Source: Leuctra nigra (taxonomy: Eukaryota > Arthropoda > Insecta > Plecoptera > Leuctridae). From it: a stretch of DNA of 64,000 nucleotides. The stretch lies in the NCBI GenBank assembly GCA_934045905.1, contig OW203768.1:27681060-27745059 (forward strand), in the 5' to 3' direction. The notes beneath the pieces were generated by a model. The model was not told where the DNA came from and ran no database searches. It was given only the letters and a program-made list of their open reading frames with translations. Of the stretch, positions 1 to 9,567 are shown one piece after another (position 1 is the first letter of the stretch; each line of letters begins with the position of its first letter). A program made the position numbers and the translations under genes.

Positions 1-655
1 GGTTGCTGTGCAGCAAAAGCAGCCTCCTGGGCGCCGGTCATCGTCATGCCCAAGGAGTCGAGGACGTTCTCGAGGGCCTGGCAATCAAGAGCTCCCGACG
101 AGAAGAACCTGTCTGCTTCTTCAGCCTGCCTGGCAGCAGCCTTCCTCATGACAAGTAAGAAGGCCTCCCAGTCTCCACTATGGTCGTCATACGAGCTGAC
201 CGTCTCGTCCTTGAAGTGGGGGGATTTCCGAAGTGTCGACTTTGGGAAATCTATAATTTCTAAGTGAAGCTCGTTCCACATACTTGGAAAGAAAAACGAC
301 ATTGGAAACCCTCTTGCTCTTGTGGCTAAACGCAACACACAATATTCTCCACACACTTCTGGTTTAATGCTTTGAAGAGTCACATAAGTCCATGAGGTAC
401 ACTGGCGGTTTAGAAAATCAATGGACAATTGAACAAGTTTCTTCATTCCATAGCTGCAGAAAAAATTCACCGCGTCCTCTTGAATCAATGTAAATGGCAA
501 CCCAGTGTGATCCAGCAAGTCTCTGGACATCTGTGTTTGAAACAATGAGAGCTGGGAGTCCAACAGTTGATATAGGCAGGTTGTCGGCAGCAAATACACC
601 CTAATAGTATGGTCTGCAGTAGCTGTCACTGATGAGAGCATTCTCGATGTCAGTG
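1..655 (-). pseudogene. Broken adenain-like cysteine protease of a second Maverick-type element, with C-terminal extension
   Basis: Minus-strand translation shows the Polinton protease pattern: an N-terminal GVFAADNLP segment, PALIVSNTD, then GSHWVAIYIDSRG around the catalytic His (about 501-512), and later KPEVCGEYC, carrying the catalytic Cys (about 337-355). The family is adenain-like (C5/ULP-type) and matures virion proteins. It is broken: an in-frame TAG lies at 601-603, and a frameshift in an A6 run (460-465) falls just before the FDSYG-type motif. After the shift the position of the catalytic acid reads Cys. The frame then stays open to the window edge through about 90 further residues (FKDETVSSYDDHSGDWEAF, then alanine/glutamate-rich helix) that I do not recognise. 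A BIR remnant lies directly upstream on the same strand, the same order as in the better preserved element at 21.0-22.4 kb. Confidence 0.8.
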
Positions 656-719
656 GTGAACACGTGTTCAATCAACTTCGTCAAAGACAAAGACTGCATC
701 CGCACACGTCAATACCTCG

Positions 720-1000
720 CCGTTCTCTTGCTACGAATGAACACCTCGGACTCCACCTCACATGTTCGTCGCGTGAAATGTCACCGGTTTGCCATTGATG
801 CATTTCAATATTGCAGAATGGACAATTCAGACCAAATTACTCTTCTGTGTCTAGTAATATCCCGCAGCTGCCAGGTCTTCGGAGGGCACGTGGATACTTT
901 TAAAATATTCGAACGTTTTCAATCGTGCTGACGTCTGAGTGAGGTCGATGACGTCAGAGTTCCCCTTCACCCAGCGTGCAAGTACAAACACGTTTCTAAT
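720..1000 (-). pseudogene. Broken BIR-domain (IAP-like) gene remnant
   Basis: On the minus strand, ARLKTFEYFK and PSEDLAAAGYY (about 930-850) form the first half of a baculoviral IAP repeat. After two stops and a frameshift, CPFCNIEMHQWQTGD, then DEHVRWSPRCSFV (about 826-730), gives the second half with the CxxC, His and Cys zinc ligands and the conserved Trp. BIR proteins bind caspases or IAP partners and can block apoptosis; that role here is inferred. The order BIR then protease matches the intact pair at 21049-22399, so this is a second, older Maverick copy in inverted orientation rather than a stray host IAP fragment. Confidence 0.8.
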
Positions 1001-1029
1001 CGCACAGTGTCTGTTGGTACCTCTTTAAT

Positions 1030-1344
1030 TCAAACAAAGAAGTGATGAAGGCGCTGCAGAAAGTGCATGACTTCGAAGCTTCCTGGCCCCCATTGTCTCC
1101 AAGTCAATGGCATGTCCGTGAACGATACGTCTGATGACTTCCGACGTGTATGATACATAACGATTGCGTAAAGAGCTTCATACGGAACGTCACCGTTCTT
1201 TGGGTTAAAGCCATGATAGATTTCAGTAAGCCACACGTTTGTTTTATCCACTTTGAATTTTATGGGTGACGTGAATTGATGTGTTAAAAATTTGTTAATA
1301 ATGTGTGAATAATTTGTTTTCGATAATAGCGAGCTCCTTTGCAT
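1030..1344 (-). CDS. Hypothetical protein, 104 aa, upstream of the BIR remnant
   Basis: An ATG-initiated minus-strand ORF whose C-terminal two thirds look protein-like (KTNVWLTEIYHGFNPKNG, then WRQWGPGSFEVMHFLQRLHH). I do not recognise the family. It precedes the BIR remnant on the same strand, so it may be an eroded gene or N-terminal domain of the degraded element. It shows no clear similarity to the N-terminal half of the BIR protein at 21 kb. It could also be a chance ORF in decayed sequence. Confidence 0.35.
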   Translation of the reverse strand: MQRSSLLSKTNYSHIINKFLTHQFTSPIKFKVDKTNVWLTEIYHGFNPKNGDVPYEALYAIVMYHTRRKSSDVSFTDMPLTWRQWGPGSFEVMHFLQRLHHFFV

Positions 1345-2857
1345 ACAAACAACCTTAAATCATAAAGGTTTTATAAAAACTAATGATTGCTCATTATTAA
1401 TTACAGGATGTAGTTAATCTGGCTTTTATAATTTAATTGAAGTGGGGGATTCTTGAAGTGTCCACCTCAATGGATAAGTTAGTTATTGTGTTATGTACCC
1501 GCTGTACTTGGGTTTATAGGAATGAACTGGGTTCTTGTCCTGGCAGTATAGTCAATTATAAATCGGCATAAAACAGTAATCGATGTTTATTGTGATGTTT
1601 AAGCTCAAATTACAGTTTTATTTTGAATGCAGAAAAGATACTTGGTTTAGACGATTATAAAAGTTAAAAAATATTAAGATAGATTTAATACAATTATTTG
1701 TGCGATTATAGACAATGATTACAACAAGTTGATTAGGAGTATAAACTGATTACAATTATTTTGGTTTATTTTGATTAAAATAATGAAACTTGATAAAACA
1801 AACATAGAACACAATGTAAAAACGAAACAACAATGATATTTTACGTCTGACGGTAGAAGTTGAACGTACTCAAGTGATACTTAGTGTTTAGCTAATCAAA
1901 TTTGTACTATGACAGAATACTGTTAAGATAAAGACAGATAATTATAAACAAGAGTAATTCCCGAATTTAACAACTCTAAATTAATAGACAAAGAAATTAC
2001 TACTTTACTCTAAGAAATCAACAAGAATATTAAATACTTTTTGTTCGCTCTCTGACTTTACAAATTTAGACGAGATGTTTCCGAAAATAAATACAAACAA
2101 GAGAAATATTTCAAACGAACTCAAAATCTCAACAACTTGAAAACAAACAAATACAGAACATTTGAAAATACTTAATATCTACTTACAAATATCGGGTATT
2201 CTCACGGACTGGACTCAATTTCAACCTTATACTTCGACTGGAAAAGTACGACTGACTGGACATTTCAAATTTTAGCTTTTTATACGATTTTGTTGTTGTT
2301 ATTTTGGGTCACCTTAATTGGTGAAAATGGCTAGTTTTAAGGAAGTATCGAAAAGGTGAAGGTTTAGAATTTCTCAAACCCTTACAATTTATGTAGATAT
2401 TGTGTCAAGACACACAAAATCGAACTATAAAGAACTCCTGTTGATTGACGAAAAGGGACTCTTTTGACGTGAATTGTCCAAGAACTTGGAGATGGTAAAG
2501 TAATAAAAATGTCGTAAAAACTAACAACTAGGCAGACCTTGTTTTCTAGGTTCCTAGTTGAGCATTTCACAACACACTGATTTCACTCAAGATCGCGTTA
2601 GATTAATTTACTTGTTTATCCAGCCCACAACAATACCCACCACTGGACAAAAAGATGATCATCAAAGATAATCATCCTTTTCCCAAGAGTCTACTTATAC
2701 CTAAGAAGTTATGGTTATTTTTACCTTTAAATGAATTAACTAACCTTGAAGTTAATGAATATTGGGGTGCGTAAAGTAATTAAGAAAATTTAGAAAATAC
2801 GAAATTAGTGTGGATGTTAAGATTAAAAGAAGAGGACATTGAATAAAAGATTCGAAT
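1345..2857. repeat. AT-rich spacer holding the 1.1-kb downstream part of duplicated unit A
   Basis: No convincing coding sequence. From about 1551 to 2718 it matches 4961-6135 in direct orientation, starting TTATAAATCGGC and ending near GAAGTTATGGTTATT. It is the 3' flank of the minus-strand gene at 2858-3601, duplicated together with that gene. A 46-bp segment at about 1510-1556 recurs at 3624-3669, which marks the tandem junctions. Confidence 0.75.
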
Positions 2858-3601
2858 TTAAGTGAAATCACGAAGGTGCGCTACTAAGGGGTCATCCATA
2901 AACTGTACCCCATACCTCCTGTAATAGAGGCACCTTTCTAAACGTGCACATCTTGCCAACGAGATTCGAGCTTCCAAGAGGGGTTGTAACACCCCTCCAT
3001 CTCGCAGTCGGGGGTTCGCGGTGAGAATAGTTATGACTCGAAGATGTCGGATACGCCGCGCGTGTCCCAGACGCTCTGCCAGCTCGCGGGTAGCTTCCTC
3101 GTGGGCTCGGATAAGTTCTAAGTTCTCCATGAGGTCCGGGTTCTCCTCTTTGCCATCGGACGCGTCAGATGTCGGGGTTGCTGTTGACGTCCCTCCCTCC
3201 TGACCTGCCTCGACGTCTTCGCAGAAACCATCCTCAGAGTCCGAGCTTTCGATGTCAGTTTCCTGCGGACTAGCTGTTGACGGGGTGTCTGGACGTGATG
3301 CCGACGTGAGGTTGTTGGTGGTCAAATCTAGTGCCGTCGGAGCGGGGGAATCATACCTCACTTCTGGCAACTGGAGAGGGAGGTACTACTCGGGGGTTTT
3401 CTCGTAATACGGAAATAGTATCGCAGCACTCTGGTTGCACGTCTCTGATGACCAAGGGAGCTTGGCCCGTGCTATCCTGCTCTCCTCGCTGGGCATTGGA
3501 GGAGGCTGAAGGTTGCGTTGCGTTATAACTCGGAGTAGCTGTTTAATAGCGATGTTGGTTTCTTTGGGAGCGGAAGGTTTGTTGACGTTGTTGGGATCCA
3601 T
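2858..3601 (-). pseudogene. Tandem-duplicate unknown gene, copy A
   Basis: The start ATG at 3601 sits in the same local context (ATAGAATGGA) as the start of copy B at 7263. The first frame runs about 70 residues (MDPNNVNKPSAPKETN...) and stops near 3386. The second frame (2858-3370) encodes a Ser/Asp/Glu-rich linker, then a helical segment LELIRAHEEATRELAERLG, then RRIRHLRVITILTANPRLR. Copy B has the matching LALVQEQEEATQRLAERL and RIRHLRVILQLVENPRLW. The two parts are in different frames, so there is either an unrecognised intron (a weak acceptor, CCTCTCCAG, lies near 3371) or a frameshift. The family is unknown to me. The conserved part looks like an all-helical, probably coiled-coil domain. 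Conservation of this segment between divergent copies suggests past selection. Confidence 0.5.
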
Positions 3602-3623
3602 TCTATTATGAACCAACGGGATT

Positions 3624-3669
3624 GGTTTACAGGAATAAATTGGGTTCTTGTCCTGTCAGTATAGTCAAC
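3624..3669. repeat. Tandem-unit boundary repeat, left flank of the H1 insertion
   Basis: About 46 bp shared with 1510-1556 (core GGGTTCTTGTCCTG, then CAGTATAGTCAA). At 1556 it runs straight into TTATAAATCGG; here it is followed by the H1 transposon and TTATAAATCGG resumes at 4961. Confidence 0.8.
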
Positions 3670-4960
3670 ACCATAAAAAACACTCCGTGTAAAAATACCA
3701 GCCAAGTCTCTTCAATTAAAAAAAAAATATAAGAAATCTAAAAATTCAGCACTGAAAAGTAGTGATATCAAAAAATTGGCCAAGTCAAAACTTTTCAAAA
3801 AATACTTGGCGCATCGTTCATATAAATAGTATAGAAGTAGGCAGGAAATGAAATGTACTCATCTACACATGTCCTAAAAAAACGATGCGCCAAGTATTTT
3901 TTGAAAAGTTTTGACTTGGGCAATTTTTTGATATCACTACTTTTCAGTGCTGAATTTTTAGATTTCTTCTATTTTTTTTTTAATTGAAGAGACTTGGCTG
4001 GTATTTTTACACGGAGTGTTTTTTATGGGGATATCACTCCTTTTTTCAGTTTATTATTACAACTTGTAACATATTGTGGCACCAAAGATTATAATTCTTT
4101 TAAAAAATAAGATTTTGTGATTTGGTTGCTAAGAAAAGTTGTGCTTGTTACTGTGTTAATGCTATAAATAATATGTTACAAAGTATAGCAAAAGTTTCGT
4201 TCCAATCGGTCCAGCCGTTCTCGAGTTACGGCATCACTTCCGGTTTTCAAAATGGCGGTTGACATCACTGCCACCTAAAATTTGTATCTATTAAGGTTAT
4301 GTAACATTATAAGCCTTCTGAATATGTAGTTATTGATATAAGAGATGATTTTAGTCAGATTTGTAATTTTTATGACGTCATTTCCGGTTTAAGTTATAGA
4401 ACATTTCTTCTATCACTATTGGTATTCCTTATAGATGACCTTCTAAATCGAATGGCGCTAATTTCGTTCTAATCGGTCCAGCCGTTTTTGATATATGACG
4501 TCACTTCCGGTTTAAAAATGGCGGCACATAAAATTTATAAGAACAAAGGTATCATTAGACGCCAAAAGTGCACATGTGGTAAAATTTTCATATCGATCGG
4601 TTCAGCCGTTTAGGCTGTGGCAGTGATAGCAACGTTTCCTGATATCTGAATCATCATCATCAGATAGCTTTTAAAAGGGGTGTAATTTCACTGTTTTCAC
4701 GGCCCTCTAGCACCCAAACGGCATAACGTATTGTTCCCAAATTTGGTATATGTTGTCAGGTGGGCCATAGCTCGAAATTAAGTTATTTCGCAACAATGTG
4801 AGATTTCCCAATTTTGAGATCCAGTAGGCCGAAAATGCCATGTTGTTGCTTACAGTAAAAGTGTTTGGTCTGCTCCTCAGTTTATTAGGCATTTACGGTA
4901 TGTTGAGTGAGTGTGAGTGTATAGTACGACTTGGCTGGGTGGAGCGACCGCTCCACTAGA
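3668..4960 (+). mobile_element. H1 transposon, smallest complete copy (1.29 kb)
   Basis: The 5' part (3671-4029) is a foldback: its outer arm starts CCATAAAAAACACTCCGTG and its mirror ends CACGGAGTGTTTTTTATGG, with a 60-bp centre. The 3' arm (4030-4960) carries modules with ACTTCCGG, TGACGTCA and AAAATGGCGG, then a conserved tail with GGCCCTCTAGC and GGGCCATAGCTCGAAATTAAG. It ends in the hairpin TGGAGCGACCGCTCCA followed by CTAGA. Comparison with the empty site at 1551-1556 puts the insertion between A and T with no target duplication, as for Helitrons. There is no coding capacity, so it is non-autonomous. Assignment to Helitron/Helentron is an inference; the 5' end lacks the usual TC. Confidence 0.7.
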
Positions 4961-6281
4961 TTATAAATCGGCAAAAAACAGTAATCGATGTTTATTTTGA
5001 TGGTAAAGCTCAAATTACAGTTTTATTTTAAAAGCAGAAAAGACGATTAGAATAAGTTTTTTAATGATTAGTTGTATAGTTTACATTATTGTATTGAGTA
5101 TGAATAATTAATTACAATATGTTGATATAAGTTGACAAATGATTCCAAATAAATTGGTTAATTTCGATTAAAATAATGAAATTTGATAAAACTCACACTA
5201 GAACACGGTGTAATACGAAACGAAACAACAATGATATTTTACTTCTGACGGCAATAGTTGAACGTACTCGAGTGATACTTGATGGTTAACTAGTCTAATC
5301 AAATTTGTACTATAATATAATACAGTGAAGATAAAGACAGATAATTGCAAACAAGAATAATCCCTGAATTTAACAATTCGAAATTAATAGTTAAGAGATA
5401 ACTAATTTACTTTCAAAATCGACAAGAATGTTAAAGACTTTTCGTTCGTTCTCTGAAGTTACAAATTTAGATGAGATGTTTCCAAAAATTAGAGAAATAA
5501 GAAAATTGTTTCAAGCGAACTCAAAATCTCAACAACTTGAAGGAAAATACACAAAATACAAACAAAGACAATACACTTGAAAATACTTAATATCTACTTA
5601 CGAATATCAGTATTGTCACGAGCTGGACTCACTTACAACTTGACAGTTCGACTGGAAAGGGACGACTGACTCTACGTTACAAATTTTAGCTTTTTATACT
5701 ATTTTGTTGTTGTTATTTTGGGTCACCTTAATTGGTGAGAATATCTGGTTTTTAAGGAAGTATCGAAAAGGTGAAGGTTTAGAATTTCTCAAACCCTTAC
5801 AATTTATGTAGATATTGTGTCAAGACACACAACATCGAACTATAAAGAACTCCTGTTGATTGACGAAAGGAGACCCTCTTGACATGAAGTGTCCAAGAAC
5901 GTAACGTTTTTGTAAAGTAATAAAAATGTCGTAAAAACTAACAACTAGGCAGACCTTGTTTTCTAGGTTCCTAGTTGAGTATTTCACAACACACTGATTT
6001 CACTCAAGATCGCGTTAGATTAATTTACTTGCTTATCCAGCCCACAACAATACCCACCCCTGGACAAAAAGATGATCATCTAGGATAATCATCATTTTCC
6101 CAAGAGTCAACTTATAACTAAGAAGTTATGGTTATTACAAATTTTATTACATGTATTACTTACTTAACTTTAAACTGATATTGGAATAAGTAAAGAATTT
6201 ACTAAGACCTTAAGGGAATAAAACAAGTTTGAACACAATTAGTCGTAAGTGAGGTCTTGCAAGTGGGCTACTATGGGGTCT
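4961..6281. repeat. 1.1-kb downstream part of duplicated unit B
   Basis: 4961-6135 matches 1551-2718 at high identity in direct orientation. No gene is visible. It is the 3' flank of the minus-strand gene at 6282-7263. Confidence 0.75.
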
Positions 6282-7263
6282 CTACTGTAATCGATTCCAG
6301 TGTCTCCCGTATAAGAGATTCTCAACTTCAAGTCGTTTTTGTAGATGAAACCGGATCTGGAACATTCCGTAAGTGCCATGAGTGACGTATCCTTCCCACA
6401 GTCGGGGATTCTCCACTAGTTGCAGAATTACCCTCAGGTGCCGGATTCGTTTGCCATAAACCAGACGTTCAGCTAGACGTTGCGTGGCTTCCTCCTGTTC
6501 TTGGACGAGGGCGAGGCTCTCCTGAATCTCCGAGTTAACTACGCCAATACTCCCCTCGGGGTCGAACTCTCCCTCGGAGTCGAATTCTCCCTCTGAGTCG
6601 AATTCTCCCTCGACCTTGACTTCCCATATCTGGGGAGGCATAGCCCACAAGGGAGTAACGGGGAACAGGGATGACCACTTCTCCCTAAATTCGTTGTTGG
6701 GTCCCTGCGTGCGTCGTAACAGCGGCTTGGTCTCCTTAGTCTGAGGATGGAAAGGAATAGGGGGCGAGGATAAATATTCATTTGCACGGTATAGGAATTG
6801 GGCAGTGTTCATATAAATTTCTTTGTGGACGAGAGGTTTGGTAAGGTTATTGTCGGCTATCCTGGGTGGTTTCAGGATTCGGTCGCTGGTACATAGGGCT
6901 TCAAGTTCCCTCTGCGCCTCGGCCGGGATGGTGGGGAGAGATGCTGCTTGAGGGGTGCATATCCATCTGGCTCCTCCAATTCTTCTCGAGTTGTAGTGAG
7001 ACGGCTAGCTGTCGCGATCCAGATGGTTCCCCTACTGCGTTGTTTGTAATCATGGATCGGGTGTACATCAACGGTTGTCCATGAAAGGTCCGGTCATTGT
7101 TAAGTGTCGGCCGGATCCCCTGGTCACGATCGTGGTACTCTGTGAGATCCTCGCTCCACTCGCGGCAAAAGCCCGGACGAACGGGGTCGAAGAAGTCCAT
7201 TAGACGGTCCGGATGTATTCCCTTTCCATAGGTAATACTCAACTCTCGTGGCTTTGTTTCCAT
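6282..7263 (-). pseudogene. Tandem-duplicate unknown gene, copy B
   Basis: Starts ATG at 7263 (METKPRELSITYGKG). The first frame reaches about residue 105. A second, better frame (through ASLPTIPAEAQREL, then KPLVHKEIYMNTAQF) takes over near 6990 and runs to 6282. It includes a threefold repeat of GEFDSE-type units and the same EEATQRLAERL...RIRHLRVI segment as copy A. One frameshift, or less likely an intron, joins the two frames. No known domain is recognised. Copy B and its 1.2-kb downstream flank form one tandem unit with copy A, on the same strand as the polymerase gene at 9.6-13.7 kb; whether they belong to the virus-like element is open. Confidence 0.5.
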
Positions 7264-7362
7264 TCTATGAACTTATCTTACTTATAGTTACCCAGTTCTG
7301 TCTGTGATTCTGTGGGAACGCCTGCGCGCGCATCCTCTCAATTTCGCGCGCACACTCTCAAT

Positions 7363-7714
7363 GTTGTATTTAAAATTAAAATGGTCGACGTTACATTGCC
7401 CAAATCATGTCCAAAATACATCTTCTGCTCTTTGTGCATAAATAAATAACTGAAACTTACCTAAATGGCAATCCTTATCCCTTTGTGTTTATAAGAAATG
7501 TATTTTAACACAGAAAAACTGTCCAAATCTTTATATTACATTGAAAACGGCACTATTTTGTATTTAAAATGGTGGCCTTTCATTGCCAATCGTGTCTAAA
7601 AATACGTCTTTTGCCTTCACAAAGTAAAGAAATAACCATAACTTACCTAAAACGTAATCCTTATCCCTTTGAGTGTGTAAAAAATCTACTTTAACACATA
7701 ATAACCGTTCAAAA
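7363..7714. repeat. Two diverged tandem repeats of about 190 bp
   Basis: 7363-7530 and 7557-7714 align in direct order (TTGTATTTAAAAT..., ACTTACCTAAA..., AATCCTTATCCCTTTG..., TTTAACACA). The rest of 7264-8045 is AT-rich with nothing else recognised; it is the presumed upstream region of copy B. Confidence 0.6.
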
Positions 7715-8051
7715 GAGACATAACATAGAAAACTTATTCACTCCAAGAAACGTCAAAGTGTAATTTTTATAAATTTTATTTTCCTCTGTACTTTAGAGGG
7801 CCATGAAAACCAAACAAAGCCGATAGATTTTTAACATTGGCCTCAAGATACAATTTGCAAACGATCAAACGTATTATTTTCTTCCTATATTTAATCAACA
7901 CGGCTCTGTAACCCTCATACCAACTAACCGACGAAGTTTTTAAATAATGTTGTTAGATTAATCATTGTACCTTCAGACAGAGCAGTCTAAATCTTATTCA
8001 TCCTTATGCATCCTCACCCGTGCTCATCATTAAGAAGTCTAAAGACATCAC

Positions 8052-8241
8052 ACTGATGTTATTATGAATGGCTCGTCAAAGTTAGGTAAGGCTAAAACTG
8101 GATGCGTGCATAAGGCGGTTCTCAAAGTATCGAATGCTTCTTCTTCTATGGGACTCCAATTAAACACTACACTCTTCCTAGTTAAGTTAGTTAATGGTCG
8201 TGCCTTCAATGCATAATTAGGTATGAATCTGCGATAATATG
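8052..8241 (-). pseudogene. Ty3/Gypsy-type reverse transcriptase/RNase H fragment
   Basis: The minus strand reads YYRRFIPNYALKARPLTNLT, then a WSPIEEEAFDTLRTALC stretch, then PVLALPNFDEPFIITSV. This is the conserved RT-to-RNase H junction of Ty3/Gypsy-like pol proteins (YYRRFI, ARPL, L-T, AF-LK-AL, PVL--PD---F). Only about 63 residues survive, with no LTRs nearby, so it is an isolated remnant. Confidence 0.8.
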
Positions 8242-8478
8242 ACGTTAGTAGTTATGTAAGCTAAGATGCGGTGCGTCTGTGCTTCTTGACCGCGCATAAA
8301 TGAATGAAGTGGCGATTGACCGCGCGTAATGAGTGATTGCATTGCATCATGTTGCGGCAAAGTATGTCATCCCCGTGTTTAGAGTGTGCCACGCTTCCGT
8401 CTGATTCTTCTTCTTCTTCTTCTGTTAGCTAGGAGATTCCTCCTGTTGCTCGGCCTCTTCTTCTTTTCTCCTCTAGGA

Positions 8479-8914
8479 CTAGGATTGCCAGCTATCTGCC
8501 CATCTCTTGAGCGGTCGTCCTGGTAGTCTTCTCCCCGAAGGTCGTCCCTGTTTACAAATGCGGGCAAGTCGCTCATCTGCCATCCTCTCCACATGGCTGT
8601 TCCATTCCTTCTTCCTGATCTTATTCCATTCCACCACGTCTTGAACGCCACATTGCTCCCTAATATCATCACTTCTTTGACAGTCCTGATTGAGAATGTA
8701 ATAAAAATGTGTTGAAGATGTAATGAGAGTAGTAATGAGAATGAATAATTGATGTTAAAATATTTCCTGTGTTATTTGTGACCGTTCTTCTAGAGCGCAA
8801 GAATGTTAGTTTTTTCGTCCGAGGAATAGAAAAAATCCTTACCTGAGACGCAGCCTCGGCGAGTTGTGGTATGGGGTGGGGGAGGTTGTGGTCTTCCGAC
8901 TCGTTTGAGGGCAT
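8479..8914 (-). CDS. Small two-exon ORF with LINE-like C-terminal tail (92 aa)
   Basis: Exon 1 (8914-8843) encodes 24 residues from ATG and ends CAG|GTAAGG. Exon 2 (8685-8479) follows an acceptor TTCTCAATCAG and reads DCQRSDDIREQCGVQDVV, then WNSHVERMADERLARICKQG and GRPLKRWADSW before TAG. The second exon resembles the C-terminal tail of many arthropod non-LTR retrotransposon proteins (IR-----QDVV-W, W--HV-RM---RL--I, GRP-KRW). Splicing is predicted from consensus sites only. It could be a LINE tail captured as an exon, or simply a LINE remnant with fortuitous splice sites. The intron is 8842-8686 (157 nt). Confidence 0.45.
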
Positions 8915-8957
8915 AAGAGATGAAATAATGTTGTTAAATGAAACAAAACTGAAAACT

Positions 8958-9066
8958 GCTAATGGGTTCGTGGGTTATGTACTATTGCAAAGTTCTGTCA
9001 GGTCGTGGCCTATGAAGTACTGCGAAGTTCTGGCAGGTCGTGGCCTATGAAGTATTGCGAAGTTCC
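8958..9066. repeat. 35-bp tandem repeat, about 2.5 units
   Basis: Units start at 8993 and 9028 (TTCTGKCAGGTCGTGGCC, then TATGAAGTAYTGCGAAG), with partial units on both sides. The remainder of 8915-9460 is AT-rich without recognisable genes. Confidence 0.75.
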
Positions 9067-9465
9067 TTTGATGTTCTGTCTTGAGTGTCCGAGAAATGTG
9101 TTTTTGCATCTATGATATGAAAATAATTGTTCAATTGAAATACTTGTTCAACTGAAAATGCAACGAGACTTCCCAACGATGGAAAAAAGTCAAAGTTAAT
9201 GTTTAAAATCTGAACATCTACCAGAAGGACTTTTGGAGTATTTTACAAGGCGACTTTATTACCTAGGCTACTGATCTTGTCTCCGAGTTCAAACCTCAAG
9301 AGTCATTATTTTTTTTTATTTTAGAATAATATCAATATTATTTTCATATTTCAAATGATATTTTTTGATTGTGAAGGAGATGAAGGGAAATGGGTTTAAA
9401 ACTGAAAACAAAAATTCCCAATAACCATTTTTTATTGTATTTATATACTACAGAAAAAGTACATG

Positions 9466-9471
9466 TTTATT
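9466..9471 (-). terminator. Poly(A) signal for the polymerase transcript
   Basis: AATAAA on the minus strand about 100 nt downstream of the end of the polymerase reading frame (9568). Confidence 0.5.
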
Positions 9472-9567
9472 TTCAGAGTATAATATCCAACACCACAAAC
9501 CTACACCTTTGAAAAAAACCGACACAGTCGTGAAAGAAATGCATTCCAACCTGTCCTCTGTTTATCT

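Noticed and set aside
1551..6135. The two 1.1-kb direct repeats as LTRs of one retrotransposon
   Set aside because: The similarity extends into the minus-strand genes and to the junction sequence, there is no gag-pol between them and no TG...CA ends, so a tandem gene-unit duplication fits better.
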